13,106 nucleotides of DNA. Origin: Gammaproteobacteria bacterium. Lineage in GTDB: Bacteria; Pseudomonadota; Gammaproteobacteria; Xanthomonadales; Marinicellaceae. Location of the stretch: NCBI GenBank assembly GCA_030426705.1, contig JAUHXW010000052.1:1-13106 (forward strand), read 5' to 3'. Positions 5,813-12,925 of this stretch are shown here, one piece after another (the stretch's first letter is position 1; every line of letters begins with the position of its first letter). The position numbers and the translations under genes are program-made. The notes under the pieces were generated by a model that saw nothing but the letters and a program-made list of their open reading frames with translations, had not been told where the DNA came from and made no database searches.

Positions 5813-8224
5813 TCACAACAAATACAAAATATGGTGCCGAATTCGTCGTGACAGGATGGTTTTGGCACCATTGTACATGGGCTCCAGGTTTTCAGAATGA
5901 ATCAATTTTCCGGCTGGATCGGCTTTGATGATTTGTTCTTCTTTCAACTCATTGATGAATTGTTTGAACAGGTTTTTATCAAAAAAGTCGGGTGAATTGA
6001 ATTCATAGAGCAATGACAATTGGCTGGCTACTTGATGACACAATGACTCCAGTTCATTGCTGGTAACATTCCCCGAACCACGTTTTTTCAACAGCGCAAT
6101 CACAATAAAAAAACGTTCATAAGTTTGCATCAAGCCATTGGCTAAAACACGTAATTTTGCTGCTTGCAGTGAGCCTCCCTTGTGTCGTTCCAAATTACGA
6201 CCATCAGACACCAGTAAATCAAGGCTTTTGAACAATTTCAGGGTTTTGCGGCCGTATTCAACAAATTCTTCACGGGTCCATTTCAAGAAAAACTCATTTT
6301 TGATGTATGGATACACTATCGCCATCATGCGCAATACTTCACGTCTGGGTCGTTTCAGTTCATTGACAAAAAACATGGCAATGAATGAACTGGCAGCAAA
6401 CAGGTGCAGCACATTGTTGCGGTAATAGGTCATCAAAACTCCCATTTCCGGTTTTACCTGAACCACATCACCCAAACTGTGCTTCACCCTTTGAATAAAC
6501 CCTAAGTCGATACCTTTTTGAATGATGTCAGGCACCGTTAAATCGGTCACTGTGGTACGCTCAGAGTAGGGTAACTCCAATAAGATCTTTCGGTACAATT
6601 CAATTTGGTCGGTTAAATTAACTTCAGAAGCCGCTCGATTGGGGGTCGACAACAATGTCACCGCCAACAAATTAATGGGGTTAACGTGAGTTGATTCATT
6701 GATCTTGGTGAGTATTTGCTCACCAGCATCAGAAACAACATCTTTGAACCATTGTGGTTTTTCTTTGACATCCAGTTTGATGTTGCGCCAATTGGGTTGG
6801 TGCTTGTCCAATAATTTGTCTAACTCAATGGTTTCTGAAAAGTTAACAGTCAGTCTGCCGTAGTTTTCTCTGAGTAACTTGATGGTTTTAAACAGGCCTC
6901 CAATCGATTCTTTTTTCTTGCCTTTACCGCCTAATTCATTTTTGTAAGACGCCCCTTCCATCAACTTTTCATAATTCAAAGATGAAGGGACAAAAACCAA
7001 TGGCTTACTGCGTTCATTCAGATAACTGCGCACGGTCATGGCCAACATCCCGGCTTTGGGGTGTAACAAGCGGCCTGTTCTTGAGCGGGTGCCCTCAATA
7101 AAATATTCAATCGAAACACCATGAGCAATCAATGAACTCAAATACTCAGAAAAAATGGTGGAATACAACACTGAATTAAATGAACGGCGCAGAAAAAATG
7201 CACCTGAACCTCTGAGAATTCGACCAACCACTGGCAAGTCCAGGTTAATGCCTGCTGCGATGTGCGGCGGAACAATCCCACGCTCATACAATGAGTAAGA
7301 TAAAATCAAGTAATCAATATGACTGCGATGGCAAGGTGTGTAAATGATTTCTTTTTCGGTGGCAATGTTTCTGATGTCATCAAAAAAGTTAAGTTTTACG
7401 CCATCATAAACCTTGGTCCAGAACCAGCGAAAGATGCTGCTCATGAATTTAATCGCCGAGTAAGAATAATCAGCAGCAATTTCACGGATGATTTTTTGTG
7501 CTTCTTTTTCAGCTTTTTCTACCGAAATTTTCCTTCTTTTGGCATAGCTGGCGATTTCTTTTTGAACGATTGGCCTTTTGATGATGTTTTTGGCAATGGT
7601 TCGACGGTGTGATAAATCACGACCAACCACCGATGTTTTGACCCGATTGTTGTGCAAGCGCAGGACTCGCGATAACTTATGGGCCAATTTACCCGCATCA
7701 TCTTCTGTGTCCAATGATTCCTTAATGACAATGGGTTGACTCAAACGCACCAAAGTATGTTTGCCATGTACCAGGATAGAGATAAACTTTCTGAAACGGC
7801 CAGTGATGCCCCATTTTTCTGAGAACAGCACTTTGAGTATGCCATGTTTCCTTTCAGGTGCGCGTCCCAAAAATACCGCAATCGGAATCAGTTGTAATTC
7901 TTTTTGTGGGTCTTGTTTGATCTGTTGAATCAGGTCAGTTAACTGATTATCAAATTCCTTGTAATCGGTTTTGCGGTTCCAAAATCCTACGGTTTTTTCA
8001 GAAGCAATGATGCTTTTTTTCAGATTAAATTCAGCATCCAGCTTAAAGGGTTTGGGCAAGTTACCTCTGTTGATTTCTTCCCAAAGTATGCTGCGCGATA
8101 CGGTTGATTCGCTTGACAGCACATAAATGAAGGGAATGTCCGGATTGATGCCCAGGCTTTTCAGCTTGTTGGGGCTGTATTCAACCTTGACCCTGAGGTA
8201 AAGCAGTTTGCTTAAAATCGACAT
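5813..8224 (-). CDS. plsB: Glycerol-3-phosphate 1-O-acyltransferase PlsB
   Basis: An 803-residue inner-membrane-associated enzyme, matching the roughly 807 residues of E. coli PlsB. It transfers an acyl chain from acyl-ACP or acyl-CoA to the sn-1 position of glycerol 3-phosphate, giving lysophosphatidic acid, the first step of phospholipid synthesis. All four acyltransferase motifs are visible: HRSHID (299-304, catalytic His and Asp), GAFFLRR (341-347), FIEGTRSRTG (375-384, glycerol-phosphate binding) and FVPSSLNYEK (411-420). A long N-terminal region (1-290) and C-terminal helical region (about 480-803) are as in the family. The start at ATG 8224 has no clear ribosome site, and a terminator hairpin ends only about 20 bases upstream, so expression may depend on read-through or a very short leader. 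It is the last gene of the minus-strand block and converges on the stress-protein gene. Confidence 0.96.
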   Translation of the reverse strand: MSILSKLLYLRVKVEYSPNKLKSLGINPDIPFIYVLSSESTVSRSILWEEINRGNLPKPFKLDAEFNLKKSIIASEKTVGFWNRKTDYKEFDNQLTDLIQQIKQDPQKELQLIPIAVFLGRAPERKHGILKVLFSEKWGITGRFRKFISILVHGKHTLVRLSQPIVIKESLDTEDDAGKLAHKLSRVLRLHNNRVKTSVVGRDLSHRRTIAKNIIKRPIVQKEIASYAKRRKISVEKAEKEAQKIIREIAADYSYSAIKFMSSIFRWFWTKVYDGVKLNFFDDIRNIATEKEIIYTPCHRSHIDYLILSYSLYERGIVPPHIAAGINLDLPVVGRILRGSGAFFLRRSFNSVLYSTIFSEYLSSLIAHGVSIEYFIEGTRSRTGRLLHPKAGMLAMTVRSYLNERSKPLVFVPSSLNYEKLMEGASYKNELGGKGKKKESIGGLFKTIKLLRENYGRLTVNFSETIELDKLLDKHQPNWRNIKLDVKEKPQWFKDVVSDAGEQILTKINESTHVNPINLLAVTLLSTPNRAASEVNLTDQIELYRKILLELPYSERTTVTDLTVPDIIQKGIDLGFIQRVKHSLGDVVQVKPEMGVLMTYYRNNVLHLFAASSFIAMFFVNELKRPRREVLRMMAIVYPYIKNEFFLKWTREEFVEYGRKTLKLFKSLDLLVSDGRNLERHKGGSLQAAKLRVLANGLMQTYERFFIVIALLKKRGSGNVTSNELESLCHQVASQLSLLYEFNSPDFFDKNLFKQFINELKEEQIIKADPAGKLIHSENLEPMYNGAKTILSRRIRHHILYLL

Positions 8225-8244
8225 GATTGTCAGATGATAAAGTC

Positions 8245-8273
8245 GAAAAAGGGCCGAAAAATACGACCCTCTT
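8245..8273 (-). terminator. Rho-independent terminator or attenuator between lipoprotein gene and plsB
   Basis: Read on the minus strand, AGGGTCG (8270-8264) pairs with CGGCCCT (8256-8250), one pair being a G-T wobble, over a 7-base loop, followed by five T (8250-8246). It lies about 20 bases after the lipoprotein stop and about 20 bases before the plsB start. It would end the lipoprotein mRNA. Confidence 0.75.
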
Positions 8274-8293
8274 CAATGATTTTCGTTGTTGAA

Positions 8294-9115
8294 TTATTTA
8301 TCACCAATCCAAACACCGTCTTTCTTGACCATGTTCATGGTTTGCTTAACTTGCTCACCAAAAACTTCAAAGCTGACGTTCATGGTGGCTTTGTCACCTT
8401 GAACATCTACGGTGTCAACTGAAACTGAATCCAGCATGTCATCCATTGAAATGCCATAAGCACCCAAAACGTTTTTCACACCACCAAAAGCAATCGAACC
8501 TTTGTCCAATGCCTGGTCAAAGCTCATGTTTTGCAAATCGTCTAATGACTGCATGTCCAAAGCTTTGGCGGTATCAACCAATGCAGCAATAGCAGCTTTG
8601 GTTTTGTCATCACTCAAAATGTCATTTTCAGAAACCCAATCAATGGCAGCGCCAGCTACTTTAGAAGCAGATTCACGTTGTGCTTCAGGCAACATCGGAT
8701 TGCTCTTGATGCCTTGTAACATCTGGTCTTTACCCATCATCAACATCATGGGCAACATGGCTCTGGCTTGTTCCAATTGTGGTTTGGCCATTTCAAACAA
8801 TTGATCTTCTGCGCCGTCTGCTGTCAACATGGCAACTGTTTGAGCAAATTGTGCTTTATCAGCTTCTGAAAAATTACCTGATTTGTTATTTTCAAATTCT
8901 GTAACCAGCTCATTGTATTGTTCCTGGCTCAAAGAATTTTTGATCAAAGATTTAAGATCATTGGATTTCAAGGCAGTAACAGATGCCAAGAATGCGCCAT
9001 CAGGTGTGTCGGTGTCCAATTTGGCTATATCAGCAGATCCTTTGTCACCACCACATGCGGCCAAAATCATCAGTAACACCAACATCAATGACCCTAATTT
9101 TAATTGTGCTTTCAT
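8294..9115 (-). CDS. Outer-membrane-type lipoprotein of unknown function
   Basis: A 273-residue product. Residues 1-20 are a lipoprotein signal (LMLVLLMILAAC), with Cys21 as the lipidated residue. Gly22 at position +2, rather than Asp, favours sorting to the outer membrane. The mature part is acidic and mainly helical: an AFLASVTALKSNDLKSL segment (about 41-57), a methionine-rich helix MLPMMLMMGKDQML (about 119-132), and a C-terminal beta-like end with DGVWIGDK. The opening (multiple substrate-free helices, then a DGxW strand) resembles small DUF4878-like lipoproteins, but I cannot name the family. The start is fixed by AGAGGA five bases before ATG 9115. A promoter lies in the 70-base gap after hslU, and a terminator follows, so it is probably a single-gene transcript although flanked by co-directional genes. 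Confidence 0.8.
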   Translation of the reverse strand: MKAQLKLGSLMLVLLMILAACGGDKGSADIAKLDTDTPDGAFLASVTALKSNDLKSLIKNSLSQEQYNELVTEFENNKSGNFSEADKAQFAQTVAMLTADGAEDQLFEMAKPQLEQARAMLPMMLMMGKDQMLQGIKSNPMLPEAQRESASKVAGAAIDWVSENDILSDDKTKAAIAALVDTAKALDMQSLDDLQNMSFDQALDKGSIAFGGVKNVLGAYGISMDDMLDSVSVDTVDVQGDKATMNVSFEVFGEQVKQTMNMVKKDGVWIGDK

Positions 9116-9149
9116 TTTTTCCTCTTCAATAATTAATGGTTAGCCGGGT

Positions 9150-9178
9150 ATTATCCCTTGATTCCTGCATTTTCACAA
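9150..9178 (-). promoter_or_regulatory. Sigma-70-like promoter for the lipoprotein gene
   Basis: On the minus strand TTGTGA (9178-9173) and GATAAT (9155-9150) are 17 bases apart. Transcription from about 9143 gives a leader of about 28 bases containing the AGAGGA ribosome site. The -10 matches the consensus at five of six bases, the -35 at four. Confidence 0.5.
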
Positions 9179-9185
9179 GAAAACG

Positions 9186-10514
9186 CTACAAAATATAACG
9201 GCTCAAATCCTCATCTTCAGACAGTTCACCCACCGCATCATTAACATGTTCGGCATCAATAACATACTCCTGACCTGATTTATCAGGGGCATCAAAAGCC
9301 ACTTCATCAAGGATATTTTCCAGCACCGTGTGTAACCGTCTGGCACCAATGTTCTCGGTTTTTTCATTGACTGACCAGGATATTTCCGCAATGCGTTTGA
9401 TGCCCTCTTCGGTGAAAATCAAATCAACATTTTCTGTACCAATCAAGGCCTTGTACTGTTCAGTCAAGGAATGCTCTGGCTCCGTTAAAATTCGCTCAAA
9501 ATCTTGCGATGTCAAAGCACGAAGTTCAACCCGAATCGGTAAACGACCTTGCAATTCGGGAATTAAATCTGAAGGTTTGCTCAAATGGAAGGCGCCTGAG
9601 GCAATGAATAAAATGTAATCGGTTTTGATGGGGCCGTATTTGGTGTTCACCACTGAACCTTCAATCAACGGTAACAAATCACGTTGCACGCCTTCGCGGG
9701 AAACCTGTCCTGAACCTCCCATGCCTCCACTTTTGGCCACTTTATCAATTTCATCAATAAACACGATGCCGTTTTGTTCGGCTTGGGATAAAGCTGTTTG
9801 TCTGATTTCATCCTCGTTGATCAGCTTCTGTGCTTCCTGTTCGGTCAAAATAGGACGAGCTGCCTTGATGCTCATTTTTTTGGTTTGTTGTTTCTTTTTA
9901 CCCAAGCTCTCAAACATCCCCTGCAACTGATCGGTCATCTCTTCCATGCCTGGCGGTCCCATGATGTCTACGCCAAGGTTCATGTTGACCTTGATTTCAA
10001 TTTCCTTGTCATCGAGTTTGCCTTCACGCAGTTTGGTTAAAAACTTGGCACGGGTGCCACTGTCTTCAACGGGTGCTTCCCCTGGAATGGGTGATTCTCG
10101 TTTGGGTAACAAATAATCCAAAATGCGTTGTTCAGCCGCATCTTCGGCTTTTTTATTCACCTGTCGCATGGCCGCTTCGCGGGTGCGCTTCATCGACGAT
10201 TCAACCAAGTCACGAATGATGGATTCTACATCTTTACCGACATAACCCACTTCAGTGAATTTAGTGGCCTCAACCTTGACAAAAGGCGCATCAGCGAGGA
10301 TGGCCAAACGTCGGGCAATTTCGGTTTTACCGACACCAGTGGGTCCAATCATCAAAATGTTTTTTGGCGTGATTTCCTTCGCCATGGCGTCATTCAGTTG
10401 CATGCGGCGCCAGCGATTACGCAGGGCAATGGCCACTGAGCGCTTGGCATTGTTTTGACCAATGATGTGTTTGTCTAGTTCTTGTACGATTTCTCTTGGG
10501 GTCATGTTTGACAT
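9186..10514 (-). CDS. hslU: HslU, AAA+ ATPase subunit of the HslVU protease
   Basis: A 442-residue cytoplasmic ATPase (E. coli HslU is 443). It unfolds proteins and feeds them to the HslV peptidase. The N-terminal MTPREIVQELDKHIIGQ, Walker A GPTGVGKT (57-64), pore loop GYVG (90-93), intermediate I-domain (about 110-240, with MGPPGMEEM at 185-193), Walker B VFIDEID (251-257) and sensor-2 GARRL (390-394) are all present. The C-terminus LSRYIL is the conserved tail that inserts into HslV and activates it. ATG 10514 has AGGGA upstream at normal spacing. It is 20 bases downstream of hslV and surely shares its mRNA. No anomaly is seen. Confidence 0.97.
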   Translation of the reverse strand: MSNMTPREIVQELDKHIIGQNNAKRSVAIALRNRWRRMQLNDAMAKEITPKNILMIGPTGVGKTEIARRLAILADAPFVKVEATKFTEVGYVGKDVESIIRDLVESSMKRTREAAMRQVNKKAEDAAEQRILDYLLPKRESPIPGEAPVEDSGTRAKFLTKLREGKLDDKEIEIKVNMNLGVDIMGPPGMEEMTDQLQGMFESLGKKKQQTKKMSIKAARPILTEQEAQKLINEDEIRQTALSQAEQNGIVFIDEIDKVAKSGGMGGSGQVSREGVQRDLLPLIEGSVVNTKYGPIKTDYILFIASGAFHLSKPSDLIPELQGRLPIRVELRALTSQDFERILTEPEHSLTEQYKALIGTENVDLIFTEEGIKRIAEISWSVNEKTENIGARRLHTVLENILDEVAFDAPDKSGQEYVIDAEHVNDAVGELSEDEDLSRYIL

Positions 10515-10534
10515 AATAATTCCCTGTTGCTGGT

Positions 10535-11089
10535 TTAATCTAAGGCCAATGTTTCAATGGTGTGGTTGCGGTTGGTGTAAATACAAATATCGGCAGCAAT
10601 ATTCAAAGCCTGCTTAACCAACTTTTCTGCTGGCATTTGGGTATTTTGAATCATCGCCAAAGCCGCTGCCTGGGCAAAAGGACCGCCTGAACCAATCGCA
10701 ATCAAACCATGTTCAGGTTCTATCACATCACCGTTGCCTGAAATGATCAACGAGGTTTCCTTATCGGCCACGGCCAAAAGGGCTTCCAATCGCCCCAAAC
10801 GTCGGTCGGTTCGCCATTCTTTGGCCATCTCAACAGCAGAACGCACCAAATGACCTGAATGTTTTTCCAGTTTGGCTTCAAAAACTTCAAATAAAGTGAA
10901 GGCATCGGCTGTCGCACCAGCAAAACCGGCCAAAACTTCATTGCGATACAAACGCCTGACTTTGCGGGCATTGGATTTCATTACGGTGTTGCCCAAAGTA
11001 ACCTGGCCGTCGCCACCAATCACCACCTGTTTATCGTCACGGTAACTGACAATGGTGGTACCCCGATAATTGTGCATAGAATCTTTCAT
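10535..11089 (-). CDS. hslV: HslV, proteolytic subunit of the HslVU protease
   Basis: The threonine peptidase of the HslVU complex, forming two stacked hexamers capped by HslU. After processing, the chain begins TTIVSYRDD; the first Thr is the nucleophile. Counted from it, Asp17 and Lys33 fall at the catalytic positions. NTVMKSNARKVRRLY, GFAGATADAFTLFE, EWRTDRRLGRLEALL and GSGGPFAQAAA match the family closely, and the total length is normal. Unlike E. coli, where only Met precedes the Thr, a propeptide is encoded: ten residues from ATG 11089 or six (MHNYRG) from ATG 11077. Neither start has a clear ribosome site. MHNYRG resembles short propeptides in other proteobacteria, so 11077 may be the true start. 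First gene of the hslV-hslU unit, preceded by a sigma-32-like promoter. Confidence 0.95.
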   Translation of the reverse strand: MKDSMHNYRGTTIVSYRDDKQVVIGGDGQVTLGNTVMKSNARKVRRLYRNEVLAGFAGATADAFTLFEVFEAKLEKHSGHLVRSAVEMAKEWRTDRRLGRLEALLAVADKETSLIISGNGDVIEPEHGLIAIGSGGPFAQAAALAMIQNTQMPAEKLVKQALNIAADICIYTNRNHTIETLALD

Positions 11090-11118
11090 TATGATGTGAT
11101 CATTAATAATAAGCTGCT

Positions 11119-11147
11119 TAAATGGGTTTGAACTTCAAAAAATCAAT
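11119..11147 (-). promoter_or_regulatory. Candidate heat-shock (sigma-32-like) promoter of hslVU
   Basis: On the minus strand ATTGATT (11147-11141) is followed after 13 bases by ACCCATTT (11127-11120), which matches CCCCATNT at all but the first base. The spacing suits sigma-32. The -35 agrees only in its TTGA core. The spacer contains the 13-base palindrome TTTGAACTTCAAA (11127-11139). In E. coli hslVU is a heat-shock operon, which supports the reading. Confidence 0.4.
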
Positions 11148-11172
11148 CAAACGCATTGTGTTCAGACATAAA

Positions 11173-11205
11173 AAAACACCCAACTCGATATCAAGTGGGT
11201 GTTTT
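11173..11205 (-). terminator. Rho-independent terminator after the DUF1232 gene
   Basis: AAAACACCCA (11173-11182) and TGGGTGTTTT (11196-11205) form a perfect 10-bp stem around 13 bases that can pair further. Six A at 11171-11176 give the T run for minus-strand transcripts coming from the gene ending at 11228. The reverse direction also has TTTT, so it can work both ways. It separates that gene from the hslVU promoter. Confidence 0.88.
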
Positions 11206-11227
11206 ATTTGTGTAAAAGGTCGGCTTT

Positions 11228-11743
11228 TTACCAGCCTCTTGAGCGTTTGGCTTTTCTGAATCGACGGTTACGAGCGCGACTAACAGCTTCCTGGTCTTTG
11301 ATTTCTTTCCAGTCATCTAATGTAAATGGGCCATTTTTGGCATAAACCAAACGGGCTCGACAGAAATCTTTGTATTCCAGCATTTCATCTTCGACCGCAT
11401 CCATGGTGCCATCAATCACAATGCAATCATCCAGATAACCCACACCAGGAATGTGGTCTGGAATCACGTCATTGTCATCGATGAAGTATTTGATGGTGGC
11501 ATTGATTTTTTCTTTGTTGGAATCTTCAATCACCCAGGTTTTATCCTCAACCATACTCAACATCATTTGCAAACAGCCGACCTGATCGACCACATAGCCG
11601 TCTTCGCAGCTGTTGCGAACCTCTTTGACCTTTTCCAGAGCCTCTTTGACATCTGCCGAGTCGATGTTGGTACCATGTTCCTCGATGAATTTATTAAAAT
11701 GTGCTTTGACTTGATCATCAATATCAATTGAAACAGTTGCCAT
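11228..11743 (-). CDS. DUF1232 (YkvA-like) protein
   Basis: A 171-residue protein. Residues 80-116 carry the DUF1232 signature: INATIKYFIDDNDVIPDHIPG followed by VGYLDDCIVI, i.e. the YF-x(4)-D-x-IPD-x-IPG-x-GYLDD pattern. The family is widespread, small and of unknown biochemical role, often with a membrane-associated helical pair. Residues 1-75 are acidic and mainly helical, and the C-terminus (151-171) is strongly basic (RARNRRFRKAKRSRGW), which could bind nucleic acid or acidic lipid; that is inference. No signal peptide. The start is supported by AGAGGA a few bases before ATG 11743, and the gene has its own promoter and terminator, so it is monocistronic. Confidence 0.8.
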   Translation of the reverse strand: MATVSIDIDDQVKAHFNKFIEEHGTNIDSADVKEALEKVKEVRNSCEDGYVVDQVGCLQMMLSMVEDKTWVIEDSNKEKINATIKYFIDDNDVIPDHIPGVGYLDDCIVIDGTMDAVEDEMLEYKDFCRARLVYAKNGPFTLDDWKEIKDQEAVSRARNRRFRKAKRSRGW

Positions 11744-11777
11744 AGTTTTCCTCTGTGTTTATTTTTTGGGTTCAAAC

Positions 11778-11805
11778 ATTATAAGCAGTCAACTCAATAA
11801 ATCAA
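11778..11805 (-). promoter_or_regulatory. Sigma-70-like promoter of the DUF1232 gene
   Basis: On the minus strand TTGATT (11805-11800) and a perfect TATAAT (11783-11778) are 16 bases apart, giving a leader of about 28 bases with AGAGGA. An inverted repeat, CAGTCA (11786-11791) and TGACTG (11807-11812), straddles the -35 and could be an operator. Confidence 0.6.
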
Positions 11806-11846
11806 ATGACTGTTCTCAACGTTATGTATTATGATTGTTGTCACTT

Positions 11847-12503
11847 ATGCAAGCAATAAAAAATCACAATCTTTATCTCTTACACGTTTTATTTGGTGTT
11901 TTGTTACTGGTTCAATGGCCGTCAGTTGAAGCTCAAGATGATTCACTGATCAAGGATGCACAAAAGCAACAACAACAATTGATTGATAAATATGGTTTGC
12001 TGGAACAAGCACAATGGTTACGCTCCTGTGAAAACATGATTCAACAACTGTCATTAAAACACTTTCAACAATGCCAAATTCTCAACGCTGATTATCCCAA
12101 TGCCTATTCACTGGCGCATGGTGTGGTGATGTTAACCAAAGGTTTGCTTGAAAACATCAGGAATGATGATCAATTGGCACATATATTGGCGCATGAACAC
12201 GCCCATCTGGCACTCAAACATCACCAACAAGCGCAAGCTATGGTGATGAACCCCCCAAAACTGTTCACCAAATCCCGCATCAAGAAGTTTTATCGCGGCA
12301 TTGAACAAGCTGCCGACGATGCCGCCGATGAACTGTTGGTTCGACACCATCGAGATCCGAAACAAATCCACCATTACCTGATTCGCATAGAAAAATTGAT
12401 TAAAGAGTCTTCTGCTGATCATGAAAAGCTGCAAGATCGTATTCACAGAAATCAAATTCCTGATGAAATTATTGAGCCGCATTGGGTTCGGCAAAATATG
12501 TAA
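11847..12503 (+). CDS. Small exported M48-type zinc metalloprotease
   Basis: A 218-residue product from ATG 11847; TTG codons at 11835 and 11838 would add up to four residues. Residues 10-30 are a signal peptide or anchor (LYLLHVLFGVLLLVQWPSVEAQ). The zinc motif HEHAH (116-120, HExxH) lies in ILAHEHAHLALKHH. The third ligand is probably Glu153 in EQAADDAADELL, which fits the E-x(3)-D motif of M48 peptidases (153-157). Cys61 and Cys76 could form a disulphide in the periplasm. The preceding SLAHGVVMLTKGLLENI (88-104) is the usual strand-helix before the active site. It is shorter than periplasmic BepA and similar in size to minimal M48 proteins such as YcaL or LoiP; its role may be envelope protein quality control. 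There is no Shine-Dalgarno; TATTAT at 11827-11832 would give a very short leader. Confidence 0.82.
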   Translation: MQAIKNHNLYLLHVLFGVLLLVQWPSVEAQDDSLIKDAQKQQQQLIDKYGLLEQAQWLRSCENMIQQLSLKHFQQCQILNADYPNAYSLAHGVVMLTKGLLENIRNDDQLAHILAHEHAHLALKHHQQAQAMVMNPPKLFTKSRIKKFYRGIEQAADDAADELLVRHHRDPKQIHHYLIRIEKLIKESSADHEKLQDRIHRNQIPDEIIEPHWVRQNM

Positions 12504-12561
12504 ATGGTTTGCTGGCGAGTTGCCCTATGTTGTCCGGTAAAGATAAATCCCTCCTATCGTC

Positions 12562-12584
12562 ATCCTCGAACTTGATTCGGGGAT
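12562..12584. repeat. REP-like hairpin
   Basis: ATCCTCGAA (12562-12570) pairs with TTCGGGGAT (12576-12584), with one G-T wobble, around the loop CTTGA. It is preceded by CGTC and followed by CCA. This GTCATCC-stem-GGATCC form is common among intergenic palindromes scattered through proteobacterial genomes, by my recollection. A second GGATCCCG at 12716-12723 may be the remnant of another unit. Confidence 0.6.
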
Positions 12585-12912
12585 CCATTTTGAAAATCCC
12601 TTAATTAGTTTAGAGAACAACAATTTGCATACCAACCAAAAAGAAATTAGTTTTTCTTTTTTTTCAATGTTTTCAGCCATTTAAGCAACCATCATGTTGT
12701 AAGCATCTTTAAAAAGGATCCCGTGTCGCTTACATGGATGTAGGTGTGCAGCGCGAGCAGGATGCGAAAGCTGCCAAGCACGAGGACGGCAGCAGGAGGG
12801 GCAAGTGAAAAAACTTTGTAATCAAAAGAGTCATTAAAGCATTTGCCGGCTAGCCGCCGGCGGTCCATTTAAAAGATTACTTTTCACCCGAGCATCTTTT
12901 TTGCAAACTGTC

Positions 12913-12918
12913 TATAAT
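12913..12918 (+). promoter_or_regulatory. Consensus -10 box placed 7 bases before a start codon
   Basis: TATAAT at 12913-12918 is a perfect -10. Transcription from 6-8 bases downstream would begin at or next to ATG 12926, giving a leaderless mRNA. No good -35 is seen 16-18 bases upstream (bases near 12890-12895 read GAGCAT), though a TG lies at 12909-12910. Confidence 0.5.
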
Positions 12919-12925
12919 CATTGTT

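Larger units (their letters stand above)
12504..12925. other. 422-base stretch without a gene; hairpins and a GC-rich insert
   Basis: No plausible coding frame. From left to right there are: a REP-like hairpin (12562-12584); an A/T-only hairpin AAAAAGAAA/TTTCTTTTT (12638-12646/12653-12661) that might weakly end the protease mRNA; a GC-rich block about 12718-12806 (35 of 60 bases at 12721-12780) with the palindrome TACATGGATGTA (12731-12742) and GCTGCC/GGCAGC (12770-12775/12788-12793); a doubled GCCGGC (12845-12850 and 12856-12861); and AAAAGAT/ATCTTTT (12871-12877 region and 12893-12899) before the promoter of the next gene. The block looks like a decayed or composite repeat inserted in AT-rich DNA. 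Confidence 0.55.

Noticed and set aside
12734..12808. A 24-codon frame (MDVGVQREQDAKAAKHEDGS and four more residues) in the GC-rich block
   Set aside because: No ribosome site or promoter, highly charged composition, and the block is better explained as an intergenic repeat with internal palindromes.
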